A stretch of 64,000 nt of DNA from Pantoea sp. alder81 (GCF_020179835.1 NZ_JAIUDA010000001.1:971459-1035458), one strand, 5' to 3'; positions 9,682 through 20,295 are shown, counted from the first letter of the stretch. Numbers and translations: made by a program. The notes: generated by a model not told the origin, from the letters alone.

Positions 9682-10608
9682 ATGATAAGCAATGAAATCC
9701 GCTATTTCCTGGCCGTCGCGAATACCGGTTCGCTCAGTGCGGCCAGTCAGCAACTGTTTGTCGCGGTGTCAGCCATCAGCAGACAGATCCAGCGACTGGA
9801 AAATCAGGTCGGTGTGCCGCTATTTGATCGGCATGCGCGCGGTATGGTGCTGAATGAAGCCGGTGAAATTTACGCCCATCACGTGCGTAAAAATATGCTG
9901 GAGATGGAATACGCGCTGGCAGAAATCAAAGGATTGAAGGCCGTACGACGCACGCTGATTCGCGTGGCCTGTACCGATGGGCTGGCCTTTACGCTGTTGC
10001 CGCGCATGATTGCCGCCTTCCGTGAGGATAATCCCGGTGTGTTGTTTGATATTAAAGTGGCGAGTACACAAGGTGTGGCGGAGCTACTGCGTAGCGGAGA
10101 ATGCGATCTGGCACTGCAATTCAGCCTGCACGCTGAACGCGGCGTGGAGGTGATCGGCTCCTGGCCCGCCCCGGTGCTGCTGGTGATGCATCAGACTCAC
10201 CCGTTGGCGAGCGCAACACACGTGACCCTGAACGATGTCAGCCACTATCCGCTGGCTTTGCCGCAGCAAAATACCACGGTGCGCCAGCTGTTTGAGCTGG
10301 CGAGCCATATGAGCGGCAATCTGATTGAGCCGGTGATCACCTGCGATACCTTCTCAACGTTGTTCCACTTTCTGCTGCGCACACCGCTGGCTCTGACCAT
10401 TTGCAGCGCCTTTACCGTGCTGCAGGAAGCGGAGACCCATGGCTTGATATTGCGCTCGGTGGGGATCGATCAGTTGAGTCAGCGCAACCTGCAGTTGCAA
10501 GCGCAGTCAGGGCGACCTCGCAGTGCCGCCCTGAATGTGTTCATGACATTTCTTCTGCAGCAGATGAACGCACTGGAAGAACCGTTGCGTCAACGCTGGA
10601 AGCCTTAA
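9682..10608 (+). CDS. LysR-family transcriptional regulator
   Basis: 308-aa LysR-type regulator. The N-terminal winged helix-turn-helix reads NTGSLSAASQQLFVAVSAIS then RQIQRLENQVGVPLFDR; the rest is a periplasmic-binding-like effector domain. It is divergent from the M20 peptidase/MFS pair across a 148-bp AT-rich gap, the usual arrangement for a LysR regulator and its target, so it probably controls that operon. The effector is unknown. Confidence 0.88.
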   Translation: MISNEIRYFLAVANTGSLSAASQQLFVAVSAISRQIQRLENQVGVPLFDRHARGMVLNEAGEIYAHHVRKNMLEMEYALAEIKGLKAVRRTLIRVACTDGLAFTLLPRMIAAFREDNPGVLFDIKVASTQGVAELLRSGECDLALQFSLHAERGVEVIGSWPAPVLLVMHQTHPLASATHVTLNDVSHYPLALPQQNTTVRQLFELASHMSGNLIEPVITCDTFSTLFHFLLRTPLALTICSAFTVLQEAETHGLILRSVGIDQLSQRNLQLQAQSGRPRSAALNVFMTFLLQQMNALEEPLRQRWKP

Positions 10609-10658
10609 TCGCCAGTTGGCAGTTTAGCGGGCCGCTTTTGGACTGCCCGCTGCCATCA

Positions 10659-12254
10659 TCAATCCTTAATATCGACCGGATAGAAAATGTGTTTGCCAAA
10701 CGGATCGACGGTATATCCGCTCACCGTTTTGCGCACCGGCTCGAAAATCGTCGAATGGGCGATCATCACGGCAGGCACCTGATCGTGCATGATCTGCTGC
10801 GCTTCACGGTAAAGCGTGACGCGCTTATCGTGATTTTGCTCAGCACGCGCTTCGGTGATGATCTTCTCGAACGGCTGATAACACCATTTCGAGGAGTTGG
10901 AACCGCCATTTGCCGAGGTGCAACTGTAGAGCGGGCCGAAGAAGTTGTCCGGATCGCCGGTCGCCGTGGTCCAGCCCATCAACGCCGCCTGATGCTCACC
11001 GCCTTTCACGCGTTTAAGGTATTCACCCCACTCATAACTGACGATGTTGGCTTTAATGCCCACCTGTGCCCAGTCGGCCTGAATCATCTCCGCCATTCGT
11101 CGCGCATTCGGATTGTAAGGACGCTGAACTGGCATCGCCCACAGTGAGATTTCGGTGCCAGGTTTGATGCCCGCTTCCTGCAGCAGCGCTTTGGCTTTCT
11201 GCGGATCATAATCGTAATCTTTCAGATCCTTGTCGGCGCTCCAGACATCCGGCGGCAGAATATTTTTCGCTACCGTGCCGGTGCCTTTAAAGATCGCGTC
11301 AATTATCGCCGGCTTGTTAATCGCCATCGCCAGTGCCTGACGCACTTTGACGTTATCCAGCGGCGCTTTGGTGGTATTGAACGACAGGAAACCAGTGTTT
11401 AAACCTGATTTCTGTTCGAGCGTTAAATCGGGGTTGCTGCGCATTTTGTCGAGGTCAGCGGGATTGGGAAACGGCATCACCTGACACTCGTTTTTCTCCA
11501 GCTTGGCATAGCGCACCGAGGCATCCGGCGTGATGGAGAACACAATACGATCCAGTTTGGCTTTGCCCTGCCAGTATTCCGGGAAGGCTTTATAGAGAAT
11601 GCGCGAGTCCTTTTGATACTGCACCAGCTCAAAAGGTCCGGTGCCGATCGGCTGCATATCGACTTTTTCCGGTGTACCGGCTTTTAACATCTGGTCGGCA
11701 TATTCGGCTGAGTGAATTGAGGCAAAATACCAGCCGAGATCGGCGAGGAACGGTGCCTCAGCATGCGCAAGCGTAATGCGCACGGTATTGTCGTCAACCT
11801 TTTCAATACCCTTGATCAGCTTCGAGAGCTCTAAGCTGTCAAAATTGGTGTAGTTACCGCCCGAGACGTTGTGATACGGATTTTTTGGATCCATTTGACG
11901 CATAAACGAGAAAATGACGTCGTCGGCATTAAGGTCGCGTGAGGGTTTGAACGCCTTATTGCTCTGGAATTTCACCCCTTTACGCAGATGGAAAGTGTAC
12001 ACCGTGCCGTCCGGGCTGATATCCCAACTTTCTGCCAGGCTTGGCACCAGTTCAGTGGTACCGGGCTTGAAGTCTACCAGGCGATTGAAAATAGGCACTG
12101 CACTGGCATCAACACTGGTCCCCGAGGTATACAGCTGCGGGTTGAAGTTCTCAGGCGAGCCTTCAGAGCAATACACTAATGTTTTGGCTGAAACGCCACC
12201 CGCCAGCGCTAATCCCAGCGCGCTGAGTGTGAACTTCATCATCATCTTTTTCAT
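10659..12254 (-). CDS. DppA-like dipeptide ABC transporter binding protein
   Basis: 531-aa periplasmic substrate-binding protein of the DppA/OppA family (SBP_bac_5). A signal peptide (KKMMMKFTLSALGLALAGGV, cleaved near VSA-KT) precedes KTLVYCSEGSPENFNPQLYT, almost the mature start of E. coli DppA; the C-terminal VPAVMIAHSTIFEPVRKTVSGY also matches. Of the two adjacent ATGs, 12254 has the better distance to GAGG. No permease or ATPase genes are nearby, so it is an orphan that may feed the Dpp transporter or serve in peptide chemotaxis. It is divergent from pepT. Confidence 0.9.
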   Translation of the reverse strand: MKKMMMKFTLSALGLALAGGVSAKTLVYCSEGSPENFNPQLYTSGTSVDASAVPIFNRLVDFKPGTTELVPSLAESWDISPDGTVYTFHLRKGVKFQSNKAFKPSRDLNADDVIFSFMRQMDPKNPYHNVSGGNYTNFDSLELSKLIKGIEKVDDNTVRITLAHAEAPFLADLGWYFASIHSAEYADQMLKAGTPEKVDMQPIGTGPFELVQYQKDSRILYKAFPEYWQGKAKLDRIVFSITPDASVRYAKLEKNECQVMPFPNPADLDKMRSNPDLTLEQKSGLNTGFLSFNTTKAPLDNVKVRQALAMAINKPAIIDAIFKGTGTVAKNILPPDVWSADKDLKDYDYDPQKAKALLQEAGIKPGTEISLWAMPVQRPYNPNARRMAEMIQADWAQVGIKANIVSYEWGEYLKRVKGGEHQAALMGWTTATGDPDNFFGPLYSCTSANGGSNSSKWCYQPFEKIITEARAEQNHDKRVTLYREAQQIMHDQVPAVMIAHSTIFEPVRKTVSGYTVDPFGKHIFYPVDIKD

Positions 12255-12367
12255 CATGATCCTCGTTTTTATTGACTTCCATGAGCCTGCCTCGGTATGA
12301 ATTGATAAATAACACGATTTATCTGACGTGTGTAATGCACATCGTTCAAAGCTAATAAGGAATTGTG

Positions 12368-13594
12368 ATGACAGACCAATTAACACGCCAACTGACACAG
12401 CGTTTTTACCGCTATCTGGCGGTTTCCAGCCAGAGTGATGCCAAATCCACCACGCTGCCAAGCACCCCTTCGCAACATGCGATGGCGGAGTTGCTGGCGC
12501 AGGAGTTGCGTGAATTAGGTTTGCAGGAGGTGGTTATCGACCAACATGCCACCGTCACGGCCGTTAAACCGGGCAACCGTCCAGACGCGCCGCGCATTGG
12601 CTTTATCACCCACATTGATACGGTGGATGTTGGCTTGTCACCGGATATTCATCCTCAGACCCTGCTGTTTAACGGTGAGGATCTCTGTCTCAACCGCCAG
12701 CAAGATATCTGGCTGCGCGTGGCGCAACATCCAGAGATCGCGCCTTATCGCGGGCAGGAGATCATCTTCAGCGACGGCACCAGCGTGCTCGGCGCGGATA
12801 ACAAAGCAGCCGTCACCGTTGTGATGACCTTGATGGAGAACCTTAAAGGCGATCACGGTGACATCGTGGTGGCGTTTGTACCAGACGAAGAGATTGGCCT
12901 GCGCGGCGCGAAAGCGCTGGATCTGGAAAACCGCTTTAATGTCGATTTCGCCTGGACCATTGACTGCTGTGAGCTGGGTGAAGTGGTATATGAAAACTTT
13001 AACGCGGCGGCGGCTGAACTGGTGTTTACCGGCGTTCCGGCTCATCCGATGTCAGGCAAAGGCGTACTGGTGAATCCGCTGCTGATGGCGCACGACTTCA
13101 TCTCACGCTTTGACCGCCAGGCGACACCAGAGCATACCGAGGGCCGTGAAGGCTATATTTGGTTCAACGATATTAACGCCAATGCCAGCCGTGCGGTGTT
13201 GAAAGCCTCTATTCGCGATTTCGATTTGAAGGGGTTCGATGGCAAGAAACAGCAGCTGGTTGAGGTGGCCGATGAGATTGCGGCGCTTTACCCTACGGGG
13301 CATGTCGCGTTAAACATCAGCGATACCTACAGCAATATCAGCAATGCCGTGGGTGAAGATCGTCGCGCGATTGATTTGATTTTTGCTGCATTAGATCAGG
13401 TCGGTGTTGAGCCAAAAGTGATCCCGATGCGTGGGGGAACAGATGGTGCGGCCCTGTCAGCGAAAGGCTTGCTAACGCCCAATTTCTTTACCGGCGCCCA
13501 CAATTTCCATTCACGCTTTGAATTTTTACCGGTGCCGTCGTTTGTGAAGTCTTATCAAGTGGCGGAAGCGCTGTGTTATCTGGCGGCTAAGTAG
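12368..13594 (+). CDS. pepT: Tripeptidase PepT
   Basis: Peptidase T, an M20B zinc aminopeptidase that removes the N-terminal residue of tripeptides in the cytoplasm; 408 aa, the same as E. coli PepT. The ATG at 12368 follows AAGGA; a GTG at 12365 is in frame. Metal-binding and catalytic motifs visible are GFITHIDTVDV, SVLGADNKAAV, VPDEEIGLRGAK and the C-terminal GAHNFHSRFEF. It is divergent from the DppA-like binding protein, so peptide uptake and breakdown may be co-ordinated. E. coli pepT is FNR-regulated; I did not find a clear FNR box here. Confidence 0.95.
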   Translation: MTDQLTRQLTQRFYRYLAVSSQSDAKSTTLPSTPSQHAMAELLAQELRELGLQEVVIDQHATVTAVKPGNRPDAPRIGFITHIDTVDVGLSPDIHPQTLLFNGEDLCLNRQQDIWLRVAQHPEIAPYRGQEIIFSDGTSVLGADNKAAVTVVMTLMENLKGDHGDIVVAFVPDEEIGLRGAKALDLENRFNVDFAWTIDCCELGEVVYENFNAAAAELVFTGVPAHPMSGKGVLVNPLLMAHDFISRFDRQATPEHTEGREGYIWFNDINANASRAVLKASIRDFDLKGFDGKKQQLVEVADEIAALYPTGHVALNISDTYSNISNAVGEDRRAIDLIFAALDQVGVEPKVIPMRGGTDGAALSAKGLLTPNFFTGAHNFHSRFEFLPVPSFVKSYQVAEALCYLAAK

Positions 13595-13686
13595 CAAGCG
13601 GGCATTAACGCATCATTACACAGTCACAGGCCTTGAGATGGCACGGCAACCACTGAGTTGCCCATGCCCCGGTGGCGGAAATGAAA

Positions 13687-13717
13687 AAGGCTGCCATTAA
13701 TGAAAAATGGCAGCCTT
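13687..13717. terminator. Bidirectional hairpin between pepT and binding-protein gene
   Basis: AAGGCTGCCATT (13687-13698) pairs perfectly with AATGGCAGCCTT (13706-13717), loop of 7 nt. A-rich and T-containing flanks on both sides suit termination of both convergent genes. Confidence 0.7.
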
Positions 13718-13769
13718 CGTTAAATCTGGTTTTAGCGAACCAGCATTACGCCAGGCGTGACGCTGGTTG

Positions 13770-14549
13770 TTACTTCGCTGCAGTCACATCAATGCCAGGG
13801 AAGAATTTCGCCGCCAGCTTGGTGATGGTGCCATCCGCCTGCACTTTAGTGATGGCCGCATCCAGTTCACCTTTCAGTTTGGCATCGCCCTTACGCAGAC
13901 CAAAACCGATACCTGAACCGAGGATGGTATCATCTTCAACCGGCTTGCCGACGAAGGCAAAACCTTTGCCCTGCGGTTTATCGAGGAAGCCAGACTGACC
14001 CGCGGCTGACATCACCAGCGTACCGTCAAGGCGGCCCGCGACCATGTCGTTATACACCTGGTTCTGATCCTGATAAGAGGTTACGGTTACGCCCTGCGGT
14101 TCCCAGTGCTTCTTAGCGTAAGTTTCCTGGATTGAACCCTGCAGCACGCCGATGTTTTTGCCTTTCAGCGACTCGGCCGTTGGCAGCAGCTTCTCACCGG
14201 CTTTAACGATCAGCATGGTAGGAATACGGTAGATTGGCTTGGTGAAGTCGATGTTTTTGGCGCGCGCTTCGGTGATGTTCATCGCCGAGTTGATCGCATC
14301 AAATTTTTTCGCCTGCAGTGCCGGGATCAGCGCATCAAAGCTGCTTTCCACCCACTTACAGTCAAAATTACCGACCTGGCAAATCGCTTTACCCAGTTCG
14401 ATATCAAAACCTTCCAGCTCGCCCTGTGCGTTGCGGCTTTCAAACGGTGGATATTGTGATTCCAGACCGTAGCGTAAGGTTTCCTGCGCCAGTGCGTGTG
14501 CTGAAGTCAGCATACCCAGAGCCACAAACAGTGCGTTTAATTTTTTCAT
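13770..14549 (-). CDS. Basic amino acid ABC transporter binding protein (ArgT/HisJ-like)
   Basis: 259-aa periplasmic binding protein of the SBP_bac_3 family. It has a signal peptide (MKKLNALFVALGMLTSAHALA), then the family signature LRYGLESQYPPFESRNAQGE and FDIELGKAICQ, close to ArgT, HisJ and ArtJ, which bind lysine, arginine, ornithine or histidine. There are no permease or ATPase genes here. The preceding aminotransferase gene ends 14 bp upstream on the same strand, so both are probably one transcript linking amino acid capture with transamination. Confidence 0.87.
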   Translation of the reverse strand: MKKLNALFVALGMLTSAHALAQETLRYGLESQYPPFESRNAQGELEGFDIELGKAICQVGNFDCKWVESSFDALIPALQAKKFDAINSAMNITEARAKNIDFTKPIYRIPTMLIVKAGEKLLPTAESLKGKNIGVLQGSIQETYAKKHWEPQGVTVTSYQDQNQVYNDMVAGRLDGTLVMSAAGQSGFLDKPQGKGFAFVGKPVEDDTILGSGIGFGLRKGDAKLKGELDAAITKVQADGTITKLAAKFFPGIDVTAAK

Positions 14550-14563
14550 TATTCTTCCCCTAA

Positions 14564-15730
14564 TTACCCTTTAACCCGGCACAGCGCTTCCGCGCCAGCC
14601 TGCAGTGTTGCGTCGTCTTTCGCGAATGACAGGCGAATTAATTTATTGTCAGTGCCGTCCATATAAAACGCCGACAACGGAATGGTGGCCACACCGTGAT
14701 CGACGATGAGACGTTTTACCATTTCACTGTCGCTTTCGTCACTGAAATGTCCGTAACTGGCCAACATAAAGAACGAGCCAGCACTCGGCAGCAGCTTAAA
14801 CGGTGAATCCTGCATCAACGCCAGCAAACGATCGCGTTTTTCCTGATAGAACGGTGACAGCTGCAGGTAGTTTTGCGGATTCTGTAAATAGTGCGCAAAA
14901 CCCACCTGCATTGGCGTATCGGCGGCATACATCATGAATTGATGCACCTTCACAATCTCTTCCATCAGCGCGGCCGGTGCCAGGGCGTAACCCACACGCC
15001 AGCCGGTGACGTGAAAGGTTTTGCCGAACGAAGACACGATCACGCTGCGCTGCGCCAGCTCCGGATGCGTTGCCATGCCGCAGTGGGCACGGCCATCAAA
15101 CAGGATATGTTCGTACACTTCATCGGACAGCACCACGATATCGGTGTTGCGGGTTAAAGCCGCCAGCTGTTCCAGATCGGCTGGCGTCAGCACCTGCGCA
15201 CTTGGGTTATGTGGGGTGTTGATGATGATCATACGGGTGCGCGGCGTGATGGTGGCACGCAGTTCATCCCAGTTGATCGCAAAATCCGGCACCTGCAATT
15301 TCAGGCCAATCGGGGTTGCGCCTTGCAAACGCACCACCGGCGCATAGCTGTCAAACGCCGGTTCAAAGAAGATCACCTCGTCGCCTGGGTGCACCAGCGC
15401 AGAAATCGCCATGTAAATACCCTGGCTGGCGCTGCCGGTGATCAGCACTTCGCTGCCCGCATCATAGTGCTGGCCATACAGCGTCTCGACTTTTTCGGCC
15501 AGCGCTTCGCGCAACGCCGGTAAGCCGGTCAGTGATGCATACTGGTTATGACCTTCGCGCATGGCTTTGCTGACCAGCTCCACCAGATGCGGATCGCACG
15601 GGAAGTTCGGGGCGCCCTGCGACAAGTTGATGGCTTTATGTTGCGCCGACAACTGGCCGATGACGCTGAAAATCGTCGTGCCGACATCGGGCTGTTTGGA
15701 AGAGATGTTAACACTGCTATTCAGGGTCAT
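14564..15730 (-). CDS. ybdL: Methionine-type aminotransferase (YbdL-like)
   Basis: Class I/II PLP-dependent aminotransferase, 388 aa, similar throughout to E. coli YbdL, which prefers methionine, histidine and phenylalanine with keto acids. Visible landmarks are INLSQGAPNF, INTPHNPSAQV, VLSDEVYEHI, the PLP lysine in SSFGKTFHVTGWRVGY, and the C-terminal LIRLSFAKDD. The ATG at 15730 has GGAG at 6 nt. It lies upstream of an ArgT/HisJ-like gene in one apparent operon and is divergent from a LysR regulator. Confidence 0.88.
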   Translation of the reverse strand: MTLNSSVNISSKQPDVGTTIFSVIGQLSAQHKAINLSQGAPNFPCDPHLVELVSKAMREGHNQYASLTGLPALREALAEKVETLYGQHYDAGSEVLITGSASQGIYMAISALVHPGDEVIFFEPAFDSYAPVVRLQGATPIGLKLQVPDFAINWDELRATITPRTRMIIINTPHNPSAQVLTPADLEQLAALTRNTDIVVLSDEVYEHILFDGRAHCGMATHPELAQRSVIVSSFGKTFHVTGWRVGYALAPAALMEEIVKVHQFMMYAADTPMQVGFAHYLQNPQNYLQLSPFYQEKRDRLLALMQDSPFKLLPSAGSFFMLASYGHFSDESDSEMVKRLIVDHGVATIPLSAFYMDGTDNKLIRLSFAKDDATLQAGAEALCRVKG

Positions 15731-15856
15731 CGTTGCTCCACAAGGTTGCATAACCACGTAAGGAAAGTAGATTTCTATTCAACGGTGAGACGCTTGAGTC
15801 GACAAGCGAATTGTTGTCATAATAGCCATGACTTAAAATCATAGCTTGAGGCCGTT

Positions 15857-16738
15857 ATGTCCCGCTCTTCACTGCCGTTGAATGCCATCCATGCTTTTCT
15901 GGTCACCGCACGTCATCTCAATCTGACGCGCGCCGCCAGCGAATTATGCATCACGCAGGGTGCGGTGAGCCGTAAAATCGCCACGCTGGAAAGCTGGTTG
16001 GGCTTTCCGTTATTTGCACGCCATGCGCGTGGCCTGCATCTTACCGAGCAAGGCGCGGCGCTGTTGCCTGAACTGCAGCAAGGTTATGCCATACTGGTGA
16101 ATGCCACCGAGAAAGCCAGCCGCAGTAATGCCTCGATTCGTTTGAAAGCGCCCACCTGTGCCATGCGCTGGCTGGTGCCGCGTTTGGTGGCGCTCGAGCA
16201 GCAGCGGCCGGACATCCACGTAGCGCTGACCACCACGCTGGATCATGTTTCGCAGTTAGAGAATTATGACGCGGCGATTGTGTTTGGCACGCCTCCTGTC
16301 GGCTCCATTCGGTTGTTTGATGAACGACTCACACCGGTCTTAGGCAACAACGTCACGCCGCCCGCGCGCATCAGCGATCTGGCGAAGTTTACTTTTTTGC
16401 ATCCCACCCATGATACAAGAGACTGGCAAATGTGGCTGGCGGATCAATCTGCCAATGTGCCGATGGCGCGCAATCAGCATTTTGCCACCATGGATCTCGC
16501 TATCAGCGCGGCGATTCAGGGCTTTGGTGTGACGGTAGCTGATGTGACGTTGGTGCAGAATGATTTAGCGAATGGCCGGTTAATTGCCCCGTTTGCCAAC
16601 ACGGTGGCAACCGGGGCAGCATACAGCCTGCTACAGCGAGCAGAACAGGATGCGCCACCGTTCCTGCCGGAACTGGTGGCGTGGTTGTGTCAACCTCAGA
16701 ATGAAACCCACTCATCGGCACTGGCCGACTTCGGTTGA
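15857..16738 (+). CDS. LysR-family regulator (GcvA-like)
   Basis: 293-aa LysR regulator. The N-terminus [20 protein letters not shown] with [20 protein letters not shown] is of the GcvA/AmpR subtype. It is divergent from the aminotransferase operon and probably controls it. Its 3' end overlaps the convergent chemoreceptor gene by 43 bp, an unusually long tail-to-tail overlap with no room for a terminator. Confidence 0.87.
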   Translation: MSRSSLPLNAIHAFLVTARHLNLTRAASELCITQGAVSRKIATLESWLGFPLFARHARGLHLTEQGAALLPELQQGYAILVNATEKASRSNASIRLKAPTCAMRWLVPRLVALEQQRPDIHVALTTTLDHVSQLENYDAAIVFGTPPVGSIRLFDERLTPVLGNNVTPPARISDLAKFTFLHPTHDTRDWQMWLADQSANVPMARNQHFATMDLAISAAIQGFGVTVADVTLVQNDLANGRLIAPFANTVATGAAYSLLQRAEQDAPPFLPELVAWLCQPQNETHSSALADFG

Positions 16739-18372
16739 ACGGCTGGCGTACCGGATAGCACCGGGCGGCGCAAAATGGTGCTGGCTGGCGCGGCCTGAGC
16801 TTTGCTCACCGGCGCACTGTCTGACAGACGGAATTTCGCCACCGAAGCCTGCAACTCTTCTGTTTGACGCTCCAGCGCGCTGGCTGCCGCAGAGACCTGC
16901 TCGACCAGCGAGGCGTTCTGCTGGGTCACGCTGTCCATTTCCGTTACGGCGGTTCCGACCTGGGAAATGCCTTTACTCTGCTCTTCAGAAGCAGCCGCAA
17001 TGTGCTTCATGATCTCATTCACATCCTGCACCGACTTCAGAATGTCGTTCATGGTGCTACCCGCGCTGCTAACTAACGCAGAGCCCTTATCCACGCGCTG
17101 AACGGAATCTTCGATTAGCGTGGCGATCTCTTTCGCCGCCCCGGCACTACGCTGTGCCAGATTACGCACTTCGCTGGCCACCACCGCAAAGCCACGGCCT
17201 TGCTCGCCCGCGCGAGCGGCTTCAACGGCGGCATTGAGAGCCAGGATGTTGGTCTGGAAGGCAATGCTGTTGATCACGTTGGTGATCTCCGCAATTTTCT
17301 TCGAACTGCCGGAAATGCCCTGCATGGTGGTGACCACTTCACCCACCAGTCGGCCGCCCTGCTGCGCGGTGCCGGTTGCCGTTTCTGCCAGTGAGCTGGC
17401 CTGGCGTGCATTGTCGGCGTTAAATTTCACCGTTGCCGTGAGTTGCTCCATGCTGGCCGCCGTTTGCTCCAGCGCGGCAGCTTGCTCTTCGGTGCGTGAA
17501 GAGAGATCGTTGTTACCGGATGAGATTTCTGCCGCGCCGCGATATATATTCTCGGTTCCGCTGCGAATGGCGCTCACCGCTTCTCGCAGACTGTCTTGCA
17601 TTGCACGCAGCAGCGGCACCAGTTTGCCAACGCAGTTGCGGCCGAAATCTTCCACGGGCTGGCTAAGATCGCCCTGGGCAATCACCGCAAAATGGTTGCG
17701 CACACGCTCCAGCGGTTTCACCAGCATCGCCACCAGATAACGGTCGGTGAACAGCAAAATCACCAGACCGAACACCACGGCAACCAAAATAATCACCTTG
17801 GTGATGTTGGTGAGTTTGTCGACGGTAACGCGTGTCTCATCCAGCTTGATACCCGCGGCTTTATTGAAGGCTTCCGCGCTGGTGCCAAATGCACGGCTCA
17901 GAGCAGGCGTCACATTGTTGGCCTGCGTGCGGTAAGCCTCAATCGTGCCCTGTTGTGCCAGCGAAACCTGCGGCGCAATGCCTTCATCCAGCAGCTTCTG
18001 CCAGCTGGCGATGACGCTGTTGGCGGTTTCACTGTCCATTGGGCCGGGTGCCATGGCTTTGAACTGGGTCAGCTGCGCTTTCATGCTATCCAGCGCCTGT
18101 TGCACCGGTGCGAAGGCATCCGCACTCACCGCCGCGCCCGATGCGCGCCCTTCCATCACGCGGGATAAACGCGTGACCACACGAAAATATTGATCGTTGC
18201 CTTTACTCAGTACCGTCATCTGGTTAACCAGCTCACGGTCTATCTCATTCCCTTCGCCGAGGGCATTGAGCGAGTGCACGCTAAATAACCCGACACCGCA
18301 CCACAGCAGGCAAAACAGCCCGAGAATGGTCAGCATCACGGCGCGAATAGTGAAGTTTTTTAAGATTCCCAT
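16696..18372 (-). CDS. Methyl-accepting chemotaxis protein
   Basis: 558-aa transmembrane chemoreceptor like Tsr/Tar. TM1 is at about residues 8-31, a four-helix-type periplasmic sensor of about 160 residues follows, TM2 is at about 191-210, then HAMP, and a long cytoplasmic signalling coil with the hairpin tip [20 protein letters not shown]. The last five residues, EWVSF, resemble the CheR/CheB tether NWETF of the major receptors, so this receptor may dock the methylation enzymes. The ligand is unknown; neighbours suggest amino acids or peptides. Confidence 0.93.
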   Translation of the reverse strand: MGILKNFTIRAVMLTILGLFCLLWCGVGLFSVHSLNALGEGNEIDRELVNQMTVLSKGNDQYFRVVTRLSRVMEGRASGAAVSADAFAPVQQALDSMKAQLTQFKAMAPGPMDSETANSVIASWQKLLDEGIAPQVSLAQQGTIEAYRTQANNVTPALSRAFGTSAEAFNKAAGIKLDETRVTVDKLTNITKVIILVAVVFGLVILLFTDRYLVAMLVKPLERVRNHFAVIAQGDLSQPVEDFGRNCVGKLVPLLRAMQDSLREAVSAIRSGTENIYRGAAEISSGNNDLSSRTEEQAAALEQTAASMEQLTATVKFNADNARQASSLAETATGTAQQGGRLVGEVVTTMQGISGSSKKIAEITNVINSIAFQTNILALNAAVEAARAGEQGRGFAVVASEVRNLAQRSAGAAKEIATLIEDSVQRVDKGSALVSSAGSTMNDILKSVQDVNEIMKHIAAASEEQSKGISQVGTAVTEMDSVTQQNASLVEQVSAAASALERQTEELQASVAKFRLSDSAPVSKAQAAPASTILRRPVLSGTPAVQPKSASADEWVSF

Positions 18373-18585
18373 ACATAATCCCTTGGTGTGAAACGCGAAG
18401 GAGGCCCGATAAAATAGGGCATATTGCGTTTATCGGCAGTGGATAGGGAAAATGTAACGGTTTAATAAGCTAATAAATTGCTGTCTGCTTAAGCCGGATA
18501 GGAAATGTTATTGTTTATAATCAGTGGATTAGCCGAAAATTTGCCTTATAAATTCATTTGCGCAATTTCACTATTAGCTTGCTCA

Positions 18586-20103
18586 TCAAAGCTTCACGTG
18601 GCTGCGCATCATCAGGCGGAACAAACGCAGGCGCCCGCGCATAAAACGCGCCTTCAACACGGCGTGCGGTTTCCCCTGATCGCCGAGGGCTAACGTCAGG
18701 TCTTCACGTGGTCGCCACACCGGCCAGTCGATCTCGCCCTTCAGCTGATAGCTAAACTCGCTGGCATCCCGCGCGAACGTTACCCAATAGCTGCTCACCA
18801 TGTCAGCGAAGGCCTGATCTGCAGCGGTGTAATCTCGCTCAACCGGTGGTTTTAGCGTGGTCAGCGTGTTGAACACGTAAGGGATTTCGTTGCCGTGCCA
18901 GGTGCCATGTGGATAGAGGTCGCGGGCGTTCTCTGATACATAGTCGAACCAGTAGCGCCATGCTGGCATACCAATGCTGTGCTGAGATTGTGCCACCAGT
19001 AGCGGGACGACGGTAAAGGCCATGTCGCGCGCCACTGCCCGGCCCAGTAAGGTATCGTCATGAATATCGTAAAGCCACTTCATCATGCCGTAGCTCAGGC
19101 GATTCTTACTGCGAATTTGCTGCAAGACCGCTACTGGATTTACGCCAAAATAATCCAATACGCTGGCTTCATCACTGTTACTTCCCACCATTAACGGCAC
19201 ACGATGTTGTTTACCCGCCATAAAAGTTTCGAGCATCGGTTTGGGTAGCACCGCATCACCGCTGATTGCCACCGGGCCTAATCCCAGCGGACGCTGTAAC
19301 GGCCAGAACTGATCGGCAGGTAGCTGGCGAAGTTGTTCAGCAGTGGCATTTTCCAGCAGGCCAAAATGCGCCGCCACCTGTTTGCCAATCTGTTGCGCTT
19401 TCCTGCGCGGCACATCCGGCAAGCTGTAAGCACTCTGGACAATGCCTTTGTGAAACAGTCCTTCAGCCAGCGGAGAACAGCACAATGACAACACGCTGCG
19501 CGCACCAGAAGATTCACCAAACAGCGTGATATTGTGGCGATCGCCGCCAAAAACAGGGATATTGCGCTGGATCCACTGAAGCGCAGCAATTTGATCTAAC
19601 AACGCGAAATTGTTGACCACCGCGTCTGGCGGGTATTCGGCATCCAGCGCCGGATGGGCAAAGAAACCGAAATGTCCAAGACGGTAATTGAGCGTCACCA
19701 CCACCACGCCCTGCGCGGCTAACGCTTTGCCACGGTAAGGATCAAGGCTGCCGGCACCGATGGTAAAGCCCCCGCCGTGTAGCCAGACCATCACCGGCAA
19801 GGGTCGGGATGGCTCAACATCTGGCGTCCAGATGTTCAGGTACAGGCAATCCTCACTGAAGCGACCCGGATCGCCGCCGCCCACCGCCACGCAATAGTCA
19901 CGGTTTTGCCAGCTGGCATCGCCCCATTGCGTGGCTTCACGTACGTCTTTCCACGGCGTGACCGGTTGCGGCGGACGCCAGCGCAGTGCTCCCACAGGGG
20001 GGGCAGCGTAAGGTATTCCCTTGAAGACAAAAAGATCATCGTCAATCAGGCCTCTGAGCTCACCCTCTGCGGTCATGATCCTCAGACGTCGTTCGTTTTT
20101 CAT
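18586..20103 (-). CDS. Type B carboxylesterase
   Basis: Alpha/beta hydrolase of the carboxylesterase/lipase type B family, about 505 aa. Motifs seen: the oxyanion-hole HGGGFTIGAG, EDCLYLNIWTPD, the nucleophile elbow LFGESSGARS, an acidic residue in SNSDEASVLDYFG, and the catalytic His in TWHGNEIPYVF. No signal peptide is evident, so it is probably cytosolic. The start is uncertain: the ATG at 20103 has a weak GGGA, and an in-frame ATG at 20133 adds 10 residues. Natural substrate unknown. Confidence 0.87.
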   Translation of the reverse strand: MKNERRLRIMTAEGELRGLIDDDLFVFKGIPYAAPPVGALRWRPPQPVTPWKDVREATQWGDASWQNRDYCVAVGGGDPGRFSEDCLYLNIWTPDVEPSRPLPVMVWLHGGGFTIGAGSLDPYRGKALAAQGVVVVTLNYRLGHFGFFAHPALDAEYPPDAVVNNFALLDQIAALQWIQRNIPVFGGDRHNITLFGESSGARSVLSLCCSPLAEGLFHKGIVQSAYSLPDVPRRKAQQIGKQVAAHFGLLENATAEQLRQLPADQFWPLQRPLGLGPVAISGDAVLPKPMLETFMAGKQHRVPLMVGSNSDEASVLDYFGVNPVAVLQQIRSKNRLSYGMMKWLYDIHDDTLLGRAVARDMAFTVVPLLVAQSQHSIGMPAWRYWFDYVSENARDLYPHGTWHGNEIPYVFNTLTTLKPPVERDYTAADQAFADMVSSYWVTFARDASEFSYQLKGEIDWPVWRPREDLTLALGDQGKPHAVLKARFMRGRLRLFRLMMRSHVKL

Positions 20104-20295
20104 CTCGGGTTCCCAGATCAAGCTTGTTTCCATTATTTGCAGGCCTTGAGTGAATGTCCATGTTCTGAAAGCATTTGCAGATTATGCCGAATGAGCTTCC
20201 GATCCATTGAACAACTCCATCAAATTTTTTGGCTAACCCTGACAGGATGAATTGCTTTAAGGTTACAAGTTAACCTGGCGAGACGGAGAAGCGCG

